Of a stretch of DNA of 64,000 nt, positions 36,950 to 46,270 are shown in pieces. The stretch covers positions 1-64,000 of the forward strand of contig NC_011959.1 in NCBI RefSeq assembly GCF_000021685.1. The letters are read 5' to 3'. The number at the start of each line of letters is the position of its first letter. Position 1 is the stretch's first letter. A model generated the notes under the pieces. That model worked only from the letters and a program-made list of their open reading frames with translations. It searched no databases and had not been told where the DNA came from. The translations under genes and the position numbers were made by a program. The stretch comes from Thermomicrobium roseum DSM 5159 (GTDB taxonomy: Bacteria; Chloroflexota; Chloroflexia; Thermomicrobiales; Thermomicrobiaceae).

Positions 36950-38383
36950 ATGCCTGATCGATCAGCGACGGTGGACGAGAAGTCTGACAGCATACAAACG
37001 AGGCCAGCCGAGTCACTCGCAGCCGTGGTGCTAGCGGGAGGGCTCGGGACACGGATGCGCTCTCGCCTTCCCAAGGAGTTCCATCCGCTCGCCGGTCGAC
37101 CTCTCCTCCGCTACGTCCTCGATGCCGTCGAGGCACTCCCGGTCGCCCAGCGTATCCTCGTGACGAGCCCAGCGAAGGCGGCGCTGTGCTCCCAGCTCGG
37201 CGCGGATTGGGAGATCGCGCTGCAGGAGGAGCCGTTGGGGACGGGGCACGCGCTGGGTTGTGCATTGCCGTTGTTGCGGCCCGACATCCGTTGGGTCCTG
37301 CTCGTCTTCGGCGATCACCCGCTGCTCAGGGGGGAAGACCTGGCGCGCTTGCTGAGCGCGGCCCTGCAACAGCGTCCCCTCGCGGCCGTGCTCACGACGC
37401 TGCTTCCCGACCCAGCAGCCTACGGGCGAATCCAGCGTGATCCGGACGGACGCGTCACAGGCGTCATCGAGGCGCGCGAGGATGCGAACCACTACGCCGG
37501 TCCGGTCGAGGTGGTAAGCGGCGCGACGATCTACTGGCGCGCGTGGCTCGAGGATGCGTTGCCACGGCTGCCCCGCAGTCCCTCCGGCGAGTACTACCAC
37601 ACGGCGCTCATCGGGCTGGCAGCGGCCGAGCGGTCCGGCGAGGCGGTGATCACAGTCGTCGCACCGCCGGAAACAGCGCTCGGGGTGAACGACCGCGTTG
37701 ACCTGGCGCGGGCCGAGGCGATCCTGCGCGATCGCATCGTCCAGGCGCACCAGCGCGCTGGCGTGACCATCGTCGATCCAGCGACGACGTGGATCGAGCC
37801 GACCGTGGAGATCGAGCCGGACGCCCGGATCGAGCCGTTCACGATTCTCGCGGGGCGGACGCGGATCGCACAGGGAGCGCGGATCGGCCCCCATGCCGTG
37901 GTGCACGATAGCGTCGTGGGACCGGATTCCACTGTCGTCGCCTCGGTCCTGGAGTCGGCGGTGCTGGGGGCGCGGGTGCGCGTCGGACCGTACAGTCACT
38001 TGCGCCCGGGAACGATCGTCGAGGACGATGTGCACATCGGGAACTTCGCCGAACTCAAGAACGCGCACGTCGGTCGCGCCACCCGGATCGGGCACGTGAG
38101 CTACATCGGTGATGCCGAGCTGGGTGAGCGCGTCAATATCGGGGCAGGCACGGTGACCTGCAACTTCGACGGGGTCGCCAAGCATCGCACGGTCATCGAG
38201 GACGAGGCGTTCATCGGCAGCGATACCATGCTGGTTGCGCCGGTCCAGGTCGGTCGCGGAGCTCGGACCGGCGCAGGTAGCGTGGTGACGAAGGACGTGG
38301 CACCAGGGACGACCGTGGTGGGCGTGCCGGCCCGTCCGGTGGGAGCGCGGCGCCAGCGCCGCACGGGCGAGACAGGAGCATGA
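36950..38383 (+). CDS. glmU: Bifunctional UDP-GlcNAc pyrophosphorylase / GlcN-1-P acetyltransferase
   Basis: GlmU makes UDP-N-acetylglucosamine for the cell wall in two steps. The N-terminal uridylyltransferase has VVLAGGLGTRMRSRLPKEFH at about 26-45, a variant of the usual LAAGxGTRMxSxxPKVLH in which a Gly replaces Ala and EF replaces VL. The C-terminal half is a left-handed beta-helix of hexapeptide repeats with GAGTVTCNFDG, the acetyltransferase signature. ATG 36950 gives 477 residues, slightly longer than the usual 450-460; GTG 36971 would be closer to family length. prs follows after four bases. Confidence 0.92.
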   Translation: MPDRSATVDEKSDSIQTRPAESLAAVVLAGGLGTRMRSRLPKEFHPLAGRPLLRYVLDAVEALPVAQRILVTSPAKAALCSQLGADWEIALQEEPLGTGHALGCALPLLRPDIRWVLLVFGDHPLLRGEDLARLLSAALQQRPLAAVLTTLLPDPAAYGRIQRDPDGRVTGVIEAREDANHYAGPVEVVSGATIYWRAWLEDALPRLPRSPSGEYYHTALIGLAAAERSGEAVITVVAPPETALGVNDRVDLARAEAILRDRIVQAHQRAGVTIVDPATTWIEPTVEIEPDARIEPFTILAGRTRIAQGARIGPHAVVHDSVVGPDSTVVASVLESAVLGARVRVGPYSHLRPGTIVEDDVHIGNFAELKNAHVGRATRIGHVSYIGDAELGERVNIGAGTVTCNFDGVAKHRTVIEDEAFIGSDTMLVAPVQVGRGARTGAGSVVTKDVAPGTTVVGVPARPVGARRQRRTGETGA

Positions 38384-38387
38384 GGGC

Positions 38388-39326
38388 GTGGACGGTCGAT
38401 TGCAGATCTTCGCTGGAAACTCCAATCCTCGCCTGGCCCAGGCGATCGTCGGCGTGCTGGAAACGCCGCTCGGTCGCGCCGAAGTTTCCAGCTGGAGCGA
38501 TGGGGAGACGCGTGTCCGCCTGGAAGAAAATGTCCGCGGCTCGGACGTGTTCGTCATCCAGTCGCTCTGCACCCCGGTCAATCAGAACATCATGGAACTC
38601 TTGATCATCCTCGATGCGGTCAAGCGCGCGTCGGCTGCCCGGATCACCGCAGTGATCCCGTATTACGCCTACGCGCGTCAGGAGAAGAAGACGGCCGGGC
38701 GCGAGCCGATCAGCGCCAAGCTCCTGGCGAACTTGCTCACCACCGCTGGTGCCGATCGCGTGTTGACGATCGACCTGCACGCGCCAGCGATCGAGGGATT
38801 CTTCGATATCCCGGTCGATCATCTGCGCGCTACGCCGATTCTGGCCGCGCATTTTCGGCGTCTGGGTCTCACGGACTTCGTCGTGGTCAGCCCGGATGCT
38901 GGTGCTGTGGTGCGGGCTGACGAATTTCGCCGGCGTGCTGGTGGGAGCTTGGCCATCATCTCCAAGAAGCGACCCGGACCGGAGGTCGCCGAGGTGCTGG
39001 AAATGGTCGGTGACGTCGCCGGCCGGGATGCGGTGATCGTCGACGACATCATCGCGACCGGTGGGACGCTCCTCCAGGCTGCCGAACTCTTGCGGGAGCG
39101 CGGGGCACGGCGGATCTTCGCAGCTGCCGTGCACGGCGTGTTCGCTGGGCAGGCACTGGAGCGGATCCAGGCGTCACCGATCGAGAAAGTGTTCGTGACG
39201 GATACGATTCCTTTACCAGAAGGGATGTGCACGGACAAGGTGGAGGTGCTGACCGTCGCGCCGCTGCTCGCCGAAGCGATCATGCGGATTCATAAGGATC
39301 TGAGCATCAGTGCACTCTTCACCTGA
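38388..39326 (+). CDS. prs: Ribose-phosphate pyrophosphokinase (PRPP synthetase)
   Basis: Prs makes PRPP from ribose 5-phosphate and ATP for nucleotide, His and Trp synthesis. The 312-residue protein shows the ATP flexible-loop region YYAYARQEKKTAGREPIS (usually YARQDRK), DLHAPAIEGFFDIPVDHL and the PRPP-binding loop VIVDDIIATGGT. The glmU-prs order is widespread in bacteria and couples two PRPP/UDP-sugar supply steps. Confidence 0.95.
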   Translation: MDGRLQIFAGNSNPRLAQAIVGVLETPLGRAEVSSWSDGETRVRLEENVRGSDVFVIQSLCTPVNQNIMELLIILDAVKRASAARITAVIPYYAYARQEKKTAGREPISAKLLANLLTTAGADRVLTIDLHAPAIEGFFDIPVDHLRATPILAAHFRRLGLTDFVVVSPDAGAVVRADEFRRRAGGSLAIISKKRPGPEVAEVLEMVGDVAGRDAVIVDDIIATGGTLLQAAELLRERGARRIFAAAVHGVFAGQALERIQASPIEKVFVTDTIPLPEGMCTDKVEVLTVAPLLAEAIMRIHKDLSISALFT

Positions 39327-39367
39327 CCGCTCGCCGCCTCGGGCGGGGCCATCCCGGGAGTGTGTGC

Positions 39368-40630
39368 TTGAGTAGTCCCTGGACAGAAGCGATCCTCTTC
39401 GTGGTTCTCGCTGCCCTCTTCTTCGCAGCGGCACTCGCTGACCTGGCGAGTTGTCTGCCGGCTCGCCGCTCGCTGCGGGAGTTCCTTGCCGAGTTGGCCG
39501 AGACGCAGAACGGGAATGGCGAGAACACGCTCGAGCAACTGCGTGTCGCTCGTCCCGCGATCCGGCTCGTGCAAGCGACCACGTTCCTCGGCTTGACCGT
39601 GCTCGCCTTACGGATCGGCCATCGGTGGTGGCCAAAGCACGAGCTCGCGGTGGCTGTGCTGATCGCCTTCGTCGCCTTGCTCGTGCTCGCCAGCGCTGCG
39701 CCGATGGCGCTGCTGGAGCGACGGTATCCCTTGACGAGCGCGCGCTTCCGCTTGCTCGCTGGCCTGCTCAGTCGGTTGGGCGCGCCGCTGCGCGTGCTCA
39801 GCGAACTCCTCGAGCGGCCACTGGCGGCGCTCATACCGCCCGCCCCGGCGCCAGCGGTTCCGTCAGCCGCCGCCCCACCAGCCCATGAGGAGGTGGTCGA
39901 GGAAGCGGAAGAACTGATCGAGCGCGTGTTGCGGCTCGATCGGCTGACGGCGCGCGACATCATGGTGCCGCGGACCGATATCGTCGCGGTGCCGTTCGAG
40001 CTGTCGGTGCGCGACGCGATCGCCGTGGCGCGCCAGACACGCCACTCGCGGCTGCCGGTCTACCAAGGGACGATCGACCGGATCGTGGGGATCGTGCACG
40101 TGCGCGACCTTTTGCGCTTTGCGCTCGAGTCGGCCGAGGGGATCAAGGTCGGGGATGTCATGCGGGAGGCGTACTTCATCCCGGAGTCGAAGCGGGTCGA
40201 CGAGCTCTTGCGTGATTTGCAGCACCAGCGTGTCCACATGGCGATCGTGGTCGACGAGTTCGGTGGAACAGCGGGAATCGTCACCATCGAGGACGTGCTG
40301 GAGGAGATCGTCGGGGAGATCCAGGACGAGTACGACGCAGAGGCACCGCTCGTCGAACGTCTCAGTGCGGACGAAGCGATCGTCGATGGGCGGATTTCGC
40401 TGGAGGAGATCGCGGATATCTTCGGCGTCTCGCTGGAAGAAGAGGAGAGTTCGACGATCGGCGGGCTGGTTCAGGCGCATCTGGGGCGAATTCCGCAGCC
40501 GGGCGAGTCGGTGCGGGTCGATGGCCTGGAGGTGACCGTGCTAGAGGTGGCCGGGAACCGGGTGCGCAAGCTCTCGGTACGGCGCGTCGCGGCCTCGGTG
40601 TCTGCGTCGGATGAGGACGAGCGCAGCTGA
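39368..40630 (+). CDS. CBS-domain membrane protein (CorC/hemolysin-C family)
   Basis: I chose TTG 39368 because GGGAG lies seven bases upstream; GTG 39362 would sit directly behind it. The 420-residue protein has three to four hydrophobic segments in the first 130 residues, then a Pro/Ala linker. Two CBS domains follow (DIMVPRTDIVAVP and VGDVMREAYFIPES), then DEFGGTAGIVTIEDVLEEIVGEI and a C-terminal CorC/HlyC transporter-associated domain. Family members act in magnesium/cobalt efflux, but the role of this one is inferred. The N-terminal part does not match the usual DUF21 closely. Confidence 0.85.
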   Translation: MSSPWTEAILFVVLAALFFAAALADLASCLPARRSLREFLAELAETQNGNGENTLEQLRVARPAIRLVQATTFLGLTVLALRIGHRWWPKHELAVAVLIAFVALLVLASAAPMALLERRYPLTSARFRLLAGLLSRLGAPLRVLSELLERPLAALIPPAPAPAVPSAAAPPAHEEVVEEAEELIERVLRLDRLTARDIMVPRTDIVAVPFELSVRDAIAVARQTRHSRLPVYQGTIDRIVGIVHVRDLLRFALESAEGIKVGDVMREAYFIPESKRVDELLRDLQHQRVHMAIVVDEFGGTAGIVTIEDVLEEIVGEIQDEYDAEAPLVERLSADEAIVDGRISLEEIADIFGVSLEEEESSTIGGLVQAHLGRIPQPGESVRVDGLEVTVLEVAGNRVRKLSVRRVAASVSASDEDERS

Positions 40631-40636
40631 GCGAGC

Positions 40637-41188
40637 ATGGTCGCCTGGGTCGTTCACCGGTACCAGCGAGTGACCTCGACGATGGACATCGCCGCGGACC
40701 TCGCTGCCCAGGGCGCACCGGCGGGGACCGTGGTGCTGGCGGAGGAGCAGACGGAAGGACGGGGACGAGAGGGCCGGCGCTGGCTCGCTCCACCCGGAAC
40801 CTCGCTGCTCTTCACGGTCATCGCGCGCCCACCGTTCGCGGTCGTGCAGGACGAGCGTCTCGCCGTGCGGGTCGCCGAGCACGTCGCGGCAGCGATCGCG
40901 GCGACCTGTGGCCTGCGACCGTCGATCAAGGAGCCGAACGACCTCCTGGTCAAAGGCCGCAAACTGGTGGGCATCCTCTTGCAGAGCCGCGTTCGCGCCG
41001 AGGTGCTCGAGTATCTGCTCCTCGGGATCGGGATCAACGTCAACATTCCGGCGGACTGTCTTCCTCTGCCCACGGCGACCAGTCTTCTGGTCGAACTCGG
41101 TCACCCGGTCGACCGCGACAGGCTGCTCGCAGCTGTCCTCGACCAGCTCGCTCGCGACGAGCGACTGTTTCCTCCTACCGTTCGGTGA
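40637..41188 (+). CDS. birA: Biotin--[acetyl-CoA-carboxylase] ligase, short form
   Basis: BirA activates biotin with ATP and attaches it to carboxylase carrier proteins. The 183-residue protein contains the biotinyl-AMP loop GRGREGRRW and the lysine motif KLVGILLQS. KEPNDLL replaces the usual KWPNDLL, an unusual Glu for Trp. No N-terminal DNA-binding domain is present, and the C-terminal SH3-like domain seems absent or very short, so the protein is shorter than typical monofunctional ligases (about 250). The end overlaps the convergent LLM gene by 14 bases. Confidence 0.85.
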   Translation: MVAWVVHRYQRVTSTMDIAADLAAQGAPAGTVVLAEEQTEGRGREGRRWLAPPGTSLLFTVIARPPFAVVQDERLAVRVAEHVAAAIAATCGLRPSIKEPNDLLVKGRKLVGILLQSRVRAEVLEYLLLGIGINVNIPADCLPLPTATSLLVELGHPVDRDRLLAAVLDQLARDERLFPPTVR

Positions 41189-42314
41189 GTTCGCGCGCGA
41201 GAGAACGGCGCAGACGCCAGAGGGTGAAGACGGTCCACGCTGCCACCTGCGGTGAGGCGAGAGCGGAAACCGGCAAGAGCCCGAGAAAGCGGAGCCCTGC
41301 TTCCCGATAGTCCCGGATCCGCGCCAGCACCTGCTCGGGAGTTCCCCAGAGGAAACTGCGTTCGACCAGTTCTGGTGGGACAGCGCGCAGGGCGGCACGG
41401 AGTGCGTGCGGGTCGACCCGTTCCGGGATGAAGTCCAGGTAGCCGCGGAAGTGCTCACCGAGTGGATGCTCGAGCCCGAGTTCCCGCCACTCGTCGGCCG
41501 GGCGGAGCAGTCCGGTGAGTCGCAGCGCCGGATGGTGGAGGAGACGGCGCGCGGCATTTTCGGTCGGGGCGAGAAGCACGGGGGCCTGGAGGGCGGGAAC
41601 GATCTGCGTGGGATCGCGACCAGCCCGCTCGGCCGCCTGCCGGACCTGCGCGAGTCGGGCGGCATATCGCTCGGGCGAGTCGATCCAGTTCGGGTACCAG
41701 CCATCGGCGAAGCGACCGGTCAGCTCCAGCATGCGTGGCCCGTGCGCGCCCAGCCAGATCTCCGGTCGGCGCCGCGGTGGGGCGGTGAGTTCGAAGACGC
41801 CGTCGGTGATCTGGTAGAAGCGTCCTGCGAAGCGGATCGTGCCCGGCGTGTCCAGGCAGGCACGCAGGATGGCGAGCGCTTCCTCCAGCCGGGTGACCGG
41901 TCGATCGAAGGGAAAACCATAGGGTTCCAGGTTCTCTGCCTCCCCTGCCCCGATCCCGATGATGGGTGGCCGCCGAGTCAGATGTGCCAGGGTGAGCGCT
42001 GTCTGCGCGAGCAGCACAGGATGGCGGCGAATCGGATCGGTGACACCGACACCAAGCCGGAGACGCCCGGCATGCGCGCTCAGGCGGCCGAGCAAGCTGG
42101 CGAAGTCGTAGTAGGGATGGGGGCTCCGGCGCAGGCGAGCGATCCAGGTCGTTCGCGGTGACCAGAGGACGCGAGGAACGAAGTCCTGGAGGTGATCCCA
42201 GACCATGACGGCATCGAAGCGCAAGAGACGCGCCAGTCGCACGAGGCCGAGGACACTGGCCAGTGGCGGCTGAGCTGGGACGACGAGCGCGAGCGCGAGT
42301 CGGGCGTCCTTCAT
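41175..42314 (-). CDS. LLM-class flavin/F420-dependent oxidoreductase
   Basis: This 379-residue protein starts at ATG 42314 behind GGGGGAGA. It has the bacterial-luciferase-like TIM barrel: FDAVMVWDHLQDF near 35, RLRLGVGVTDPIRRHP near 80, IGIGAGEAENLEPYGFP near 120 and a C-terminal GTPEQVLARIRDYREAGL. The pattern resembles F420-dependent methylene-H4MPT reductase-like enzymes common in Chloroflexota and actinobacteria. Cofactor (FMN or F420) and substrate are not determined by sequence. It stands alone. Confidence 0.87.
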   Translation of the reverse strand: MKDARLALALVVPAQPPLASVLGLVRLARLLRFDAVMVWDHLQDFVPRVLWSPRTTWIARLRRSPHPYYDFASLLGRLSAHAGRLRLGVGVTDPIRRHPVLLAQTALTLAHLTRRPPIIGIGAGEAENLEPYGFPFDRPVTRLEEALAILRACLDTPGTIRFAGRFYQITDGVFELTAPPRRRPEIWLGAHGPRMLELTGRFADGWYPNWIDSPERYAARLAQVRQAAERAGRDPTQIVPALQAPVLLAPTENAARRLLHHPALRLTGLLRPADEWRELGLEHPLGEHFRGYLDFIPERVDPHALRAALRAVPPELVERSFLWGTPEQVLARIRDYREAGLRFLGLLPVSALASPQVAAWTVFTLWRLRRSLARELTER

Positions 42315-42416
42315 CGTCTCCCCCTGCTTCCAGTATGCCTGGGGCGAGTGACCGACCAGAAGACGGAGCGACGGGGAGATCGCCGAGCCCCGGTGCGAGA
42401 GCGACTGAGCGTTCCG

Positions 42417-43439
42417 ATGCGCGGGAGCGCCGACTGCTCGCAGTGGGACCGGTTTTCGCGTCCACTGGCCGAGGAGGCATTGCCCGATGGTCGTCGGGAA
42501 CCTGCGGAGCTCCTTCGCTGGCGCGAAGACCGTTCGGAGTGAGGCGCGGAGCTGCGACGGTTGCTCCTGAGCGAGGCGATCGTGCGCCGGATGGAAAAGG
42601 TCGCGCAGCTGTCGTGCCAGGTCCGCGAACTCTGGGCAGTCAGTAGCGAGCTGGTCGCCGCCCATCGCGCAGCGCTCGCGCGCTTTGCCCAGGGCGAGCA
42701 GGCGATCGCTGCCCGGCGCGAGACGGTCGAAGCGGAAGGAGACCAGGCACGGGCCTTGCGGGAGACCGTTCGACAGCAGACCGAGCAGCTGCGCGCGACG
42801 GTCGAGGAGCATGCGCGGCCGATAGCCGAGTGACGCGAGACGGCGCGGGAGCACAGCGACGATTTACGCGATCGCTCCCGGCTGATCGCGGAACTCCGAG
42901 CAGCGGTCGAGCATCTCAGGCACGAGTTCGTCGCGTTTCGCCAGGCTGTCGGGCAGCAGTTCCAGAGGGTCGAGTCGCGTCTCGATCGGGAGGAGAAGCG
43001 ACCCGATCGGCTGGTCGGGACCACGCTGGAATGACGCTCGCAGCGGTGCCGTGGCTCCTGGCTCGGTTTCGTGCTCGAGAAGATCACAGAGCGTCCTTCC
43101 GGCGACCGGGCCGAGCAGCTGCGGCGGCTCGTCGGTGGTGCGGTGTTCGACGCGGTGCTGGAGACTGATCTCCTCGTCCGGGAGCGCTTGCGGCAGGATC
43201 CATCGGTCGGGCTCTGGCGCGTGGTCGCGGTGTCGGGTGTCGTCGATCGAACGGATGGCGAGCGGGTGGCGACGCGAGCACTGGTGCTGCAACCGGCGCT
43301 CCGGCGGGTGGTTCCTTTGGTCGTCGGTGAAGGGACCACCGAGGGGGCGATGGGGCGGGCGGACCGCTTGGATGTCGTCACTCTCCCGAATGGCCGCAGG
43401 CAGGATGGGAAACAGGAGGAGGCCCGCTGGGTCGCATGA
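42417..43439 (+). pseudogene. Coiled-coil protein with nuclease-like C-terminus, interrupted by three in-frame TGA codons
   Basis: One reading frame without any frameshift runs from about 42,417 to the stop at 43,437-43,439. It is interrupted by TGA at 42540-42542, 42831-42833 and 43032-43034. The middle is a long Glu/Arg/Leu coiled coil (RRETVEAEGDQARALRETV and on). The last 120 residues (WRVVAVSGVVDRTDGERVAT..., VVPLVVGEGTTEGAMGRADR) resemble the C-terminal domain of coiled-coil proteins with a PD-(D/E)XK-like nuclease fold (DUF3782-like, low certainty). Each TGA could come from a CGA arginine codon by one C-to-T change, so recent decay is most likely. The true start is not clear. Confidence 0.65.
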
Positions 43440-43624
43440 GCGTGCCAGGGGAGCATCGAGCGGAAACTCGTGGTTTTGTCGACTGGTCGATCGTCTGCCT
43501 GTTCCAGTTGTCTCCGCTCAGGAGCTCCTTGGTGACGGCGGTGTCGATTCGGCTCCACCGACGTTCGAGATGGCGTCGACAACTCCCTGGGGATGAGTGC
43601 GGTTGTCCTGCGGATCTCCTTCGC

Positions 43625-43653
43625 TTGTGAGGGAACCCCGGCTGACCTATACT
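43625..43653 (+). promoter_or_regulatory. Putative promoter of the acyl-CoA dehydrogenase/etf operon
   Basis: TTGTGA (43625-43630) and TATACT (43648-43653) are 17 bases apart, 64 bases before the first start codon of the operon. Confidence 0.65.
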
Positions 43654-43717
43654 GCGCGCCAGAGGGTGCCGAGGCGGCAAGCCTCGCGGCAGTGAGTGGC
43701 GCTCTGGGAGGTCAGTC

Positions 43718-44929
43718 ATGGATTTCGAGTTCACCCCGGAACAGATCCAGGTGCGGGACATGGTCCGCGAGTGGGCGCAGCGGGAGGTCGCTCCCTACAT
43801 CCGCGAGTGGGATGCCAAGGGAGAGTATCACCCGGAGATCTATCGGCGGATGGGTGAGCTGGGACTGCTCGGCTTGCCGATCCCTGAGCGATACGGCGGC
43901 GGAGGCTTCGATTACATCGCCCTCGCGCTCGCCTGCGAGGAACTGGAGGCGGTCGATACGTTCCTGCGCGTGGCGATCAGCGTGCACGTCGGCTTGAACA
44001 GCTTGACGCTCCTACAGTGGGGGACCGAGGAGCAGAAGCAGCGCTGGTTGGTTCCCCAGGCTCGGGGCGAGAAACTGGCGACCTTCGCCCTCACCGAACC
44101 GGGTGCTGGCTCCGATGCTGGTCACATCCAAACGCGCGCGGTCCGCGATGGCGACAGTTACATCCTGAACGGCGAGAAGATGTGGATCTCGCTGGCGAAT
44201 ACGGCCGACCATTTCCTCGTCTTCGCCACGCTCGACCCGGCGCTCGGTCATCGAGGACTGTGCGCCTTCATGGTGGAGCGTGGTATGCCCGGGCTCACGA
44301 CCGGCTCCATCCACGGCAAACTGGGCGTGCGAGCGGGCGATACCGGTTGGATCTCGCTCCAGAACGTCCGCGTGCCGGCTGAAAACATGATCGGTGAGCC
44401 AGGCGAGGGCTTCAAGATCGCGATGAGCGCGATTGATCAGGGACGCTTCACCGTGGCGGCCGGAGCGTGCGGGCTGATCCGGGCCTGTCTGGAGGCGAGC
44501 GTCAAGTACTGCCACGAGCGTCAAGCCTTCGGGCAGGAAATCGGGCGGTTCCAGCTCGTGCAACAGATGATCGCCAAGATGGTTCGCGGCTACGAGACGT
44601 CGCGTCTGCTGGTCTTCCGCGCTGCTGAACTCAAGAATCGCGGGATCCGCAATACCCGGGAAACCTCGCTCGCCAAGTGGCACGCCTGCGATTGCGCCTT
44701 CGAGGCAGCGAACGATGCAGTGCAGATCCACGGCGCCTACGGTTATTCCAGCGAGTATCCGGTGGAGCGCTACTTCCGCAACTCGCGGGGCGCGGTGATC
44801 TACGAGGGGACGCGCGAGATCCACACGCTCCTGCAGGCCGAGTACGCGCTCGGCTATCGCGTGGACAAACTGCTCCGCTGCCCGCAGCCACCAGCGCAAG
44901 GATACGAGACGGTCGTGGCGCGGGGGTGA
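43718..44929 (+). CDS. Acyl-CoA dehydrogenase
   Basis: This 403-residue flavoenzyme introduces the alpha-beta double bond in acyl-CoA and passes electrons to ETF. It shows FALTEPGAGSDAG and MWISLANTADHF (FAD binding), RQAFGQEIGRFQLVQQMIAKM and the catalytic glutamate in VIYEGTREIH. GGGAGGTC precedes the start and a promoter lies 64 bases upstream. It heads an operon with enoyl-CoA hydratase and both ETF subunits, which shows the pathway even though chain length or branched-chain specificity is not evident. Confidence 0.93.
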   Translation: MDFEFTPEQIQVRDMVREWAQREVAPYIREWDAKGEYHPEIYRRMGELGLLGLPIPERYGGGGFDYIALALACEELEAVDTFLRVAISVHVGLNSLTLLQWGTEEQKQRWLVPQARGEKLATFALTEPGAGSDAGHIQTRAVRDGDSYILNGEKMWISLANTADHFLVFATLDPALGHRGLCAFMVERGMPGLTTGSIHGKLGVRAGDTGWISLQNVRVPAENMIGEPGEGFKIAMSAIDQGRFTVAAGACGLIRACLEASVKYCHERQAFGQEIGRFQLVQQMIAKMVRGYETSRLLVFRAAELKNRGIRNTRETSLAKWHACDCAFEAANDAVQIHGAYGYSSEYPVERYFRNSRGAVIYEGTREIHTLLQAEYALGYRVDKLLRCPQPPAQGYETVVARG

Positions 44930-44930
44930 G

Positions 44931-45467
44931 ATGCGTCCGCTCGTCATTCCCTATCGGGGAAAGCAGCCGCAACTCGCGCCGGATGTCTTCGTCGCGCCCA
45001 CGGCGGTCGTGATCGGCGATGTCGTCGTGGGGTCGAGGTCGAGTCTCTGGTTCGGCGTCGTGCTGCGCGGCGATATCGGGCCGATCCGTATCGGCCAGCG
45101 CGTCAACTTGCAGGAAGGGGTCATCGTCCATCTCGACGAAGGGTTTCCGGTGGTGATCGAGGACGATGTCACGATCGGCCATGGTGCGATCGTGCACGGC
45201 GCGCAGATCGCCGCTGGTGCCCAGATCGGCATGGGAGCGATCCTGCTCACCGGTTCGCGTGTCGGTGCGGGGGCGATCGTGGCGGCAGGAGCGTTGGTGC
45301 CGGAAGGGATGGAAGTCCCGGCGGGAACGGTCGCGGTCGGAATCCCGGCGCGTATCCGGCGCGAGGTGACCACCGAAGAACGAGCCGAACTCCTGGAGCG
45401 TGCGCAGCGGTACGCGCAGCGTGGCGAGGAGTTCCGTCGTCTGCTCGCTGGCGGAGGTGAGGCATGA
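44931..45467 (+). CDS. Gamma-carbonic-anhydrase-like hexapeptide protein
   Basis: This 178-residue left-handed beta-helix protein has the three zinc histidines of the gamma-CA/PaaY/YrdA group: one in EGVIVHLDEG and two in TIGHGAIVHG. Active gamma-carbonic anhydrases need additional residues that I cannot confirm, and PaaY-type members are found in CoA-thioester pathways, so a thioesterase or accessory role is possible. Its place between acyl-CoA dehydrogenase and enoyl-CoA hydratase, overlapping the latter, supports a link with acyl-CoA metabolism. Confidence 0.82.
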   Translation: MRPLVIPYRGKQPQLAPDVFVAPTAVVIGDVVVGSRSSLWFGVVLRGDIGPIRIGQRVNLQEGVIVHLDEGFPVVIEDDVTIGHGAIVHGAQIAAGAQIGMGAILLTGSRVGAGAIVAAGALVPEGMEVPAGTVAVGIPARIRREVTTEERAELLERAQRYAQRGEEFRRLLAGGGEA

Positions 45468-46237
45468 GCGTGCGTGTCGAGCGGGAGGGGGCGATCACCC
45501 TCGTCACGGTCGAGCGCCCGGAACGACTGAACGCGCTCGATACCGCGACGTTGCGTGCCTTACTCGCGGCAGTGCAGGAACTGGCAACGGAGGAGGCGAT
45601 CGCTGTCGTCGTCCTCACCGGGGCAGGCGATCGCGCGTTCATCGCCGGAGCCGATATCAGCGAGATGGTAGAGAAGTCGCCAGCCGAGGCGCTCGCCTTC
45701 GCCGAGTTGGGACACGCCGTTTGCCGGGCGATCGAGGAAGCGCCGCAACCGTACATCGCAGCGGTCAATGGCTACGCGCTAGGAGGCGGCTGCGAGATCG
45801 CGCTGGCGTGCGATATCCGCCTCGCCAGCGAGCGCGCCGTCTTCGCCCAGCCGGAAGTAACGCTGGGTATTCCACCAGGCTGGGGCGGATCGCAACGGCT
45901 GCCGCGCGTCGTTCCTCCTGGTATCGCGCGCGAGTTGCTCTATACGGGGCGCCGCGTCGATGCGCAGGAAGCACTGCGGATCGGGCTCGTCAATGCCGTC
46001 TATCCGGCTGACCAACTCCTCGAGCGAGCTCGGGAACTGGCGAACCGGATCGCGGCCAACGGGCCACTCGCGGTCCGCTTGACCAAGGCGGCGGTTCGCT
46101 TCGGTCTCGAGCAGGGGCTGGAAGCTGGACTGACCTACGAGCGGCAGGTGTTCGCGTACGCGTTCACCACCGAGGATCAGCGGGAGGGGATGCGGGCATT
46201 TCTGGAAAAGCGTCGTCCGGCTTTTCGCGGGCGCTGA
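45464..46237 (+). CDS. Enoyl-CoA hydratase/isomerase family protein
   Basis: This 257-residue crotonase-fold protein hydrates enoyl-CoA. It shows the oxyanion-hole segments AFIAGADISEM and AAVNGYALGGGCEIALACD, and the catalytic glutamate region FAQPEVTLGIPPGWGGSQRL. The start overlaps the stop of the gamma-CA-like gene (ATGA). No fused 3-hydroxyacyl-CoA dehydrogenase domain is present. Confidence 0.92.
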   Translation: MSVRVEREGAITLVTVERPERLNALDTATLRALLAAVQELATEEAIAVVVLTGAGDRAFIAGADISEMVEKSPAEALAFAELGHAVCRAIEEAPQPYIAAVNGYALGGGCEIALACDIRLASERAVFAQPEVTLGIPPGWGGSQRLPRVVPPGIARELLYTGRRVDAQEALRIGLVNAVYPADQLLERARELANRIAANGPLAVRLTKAAVRFGLEQGLEAGLTYERQVFAYAFTTEDQREGMRAFLEKRRPAFRGR

Positions 46238-46270
46238 TGCGTCGTCCAACTGGTGGGATGGAGGAAAACG

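Noticed and set aside
36156..37265. 369-codon minus-strand frame over the array end, tRNA-Gln and glmU start
   Set aside because: It crosses a CRISPR repeat and a tRNA gene in antisense and has low-complexity composition.
42311..43582. 423-codon minus-strand frame opposite the interrupted coiled-coil gene
   Set aside because: It is Ser/Arg/Thr-rich, the usual antisense shadow of a Glu/Arg/Leu coiled coil.
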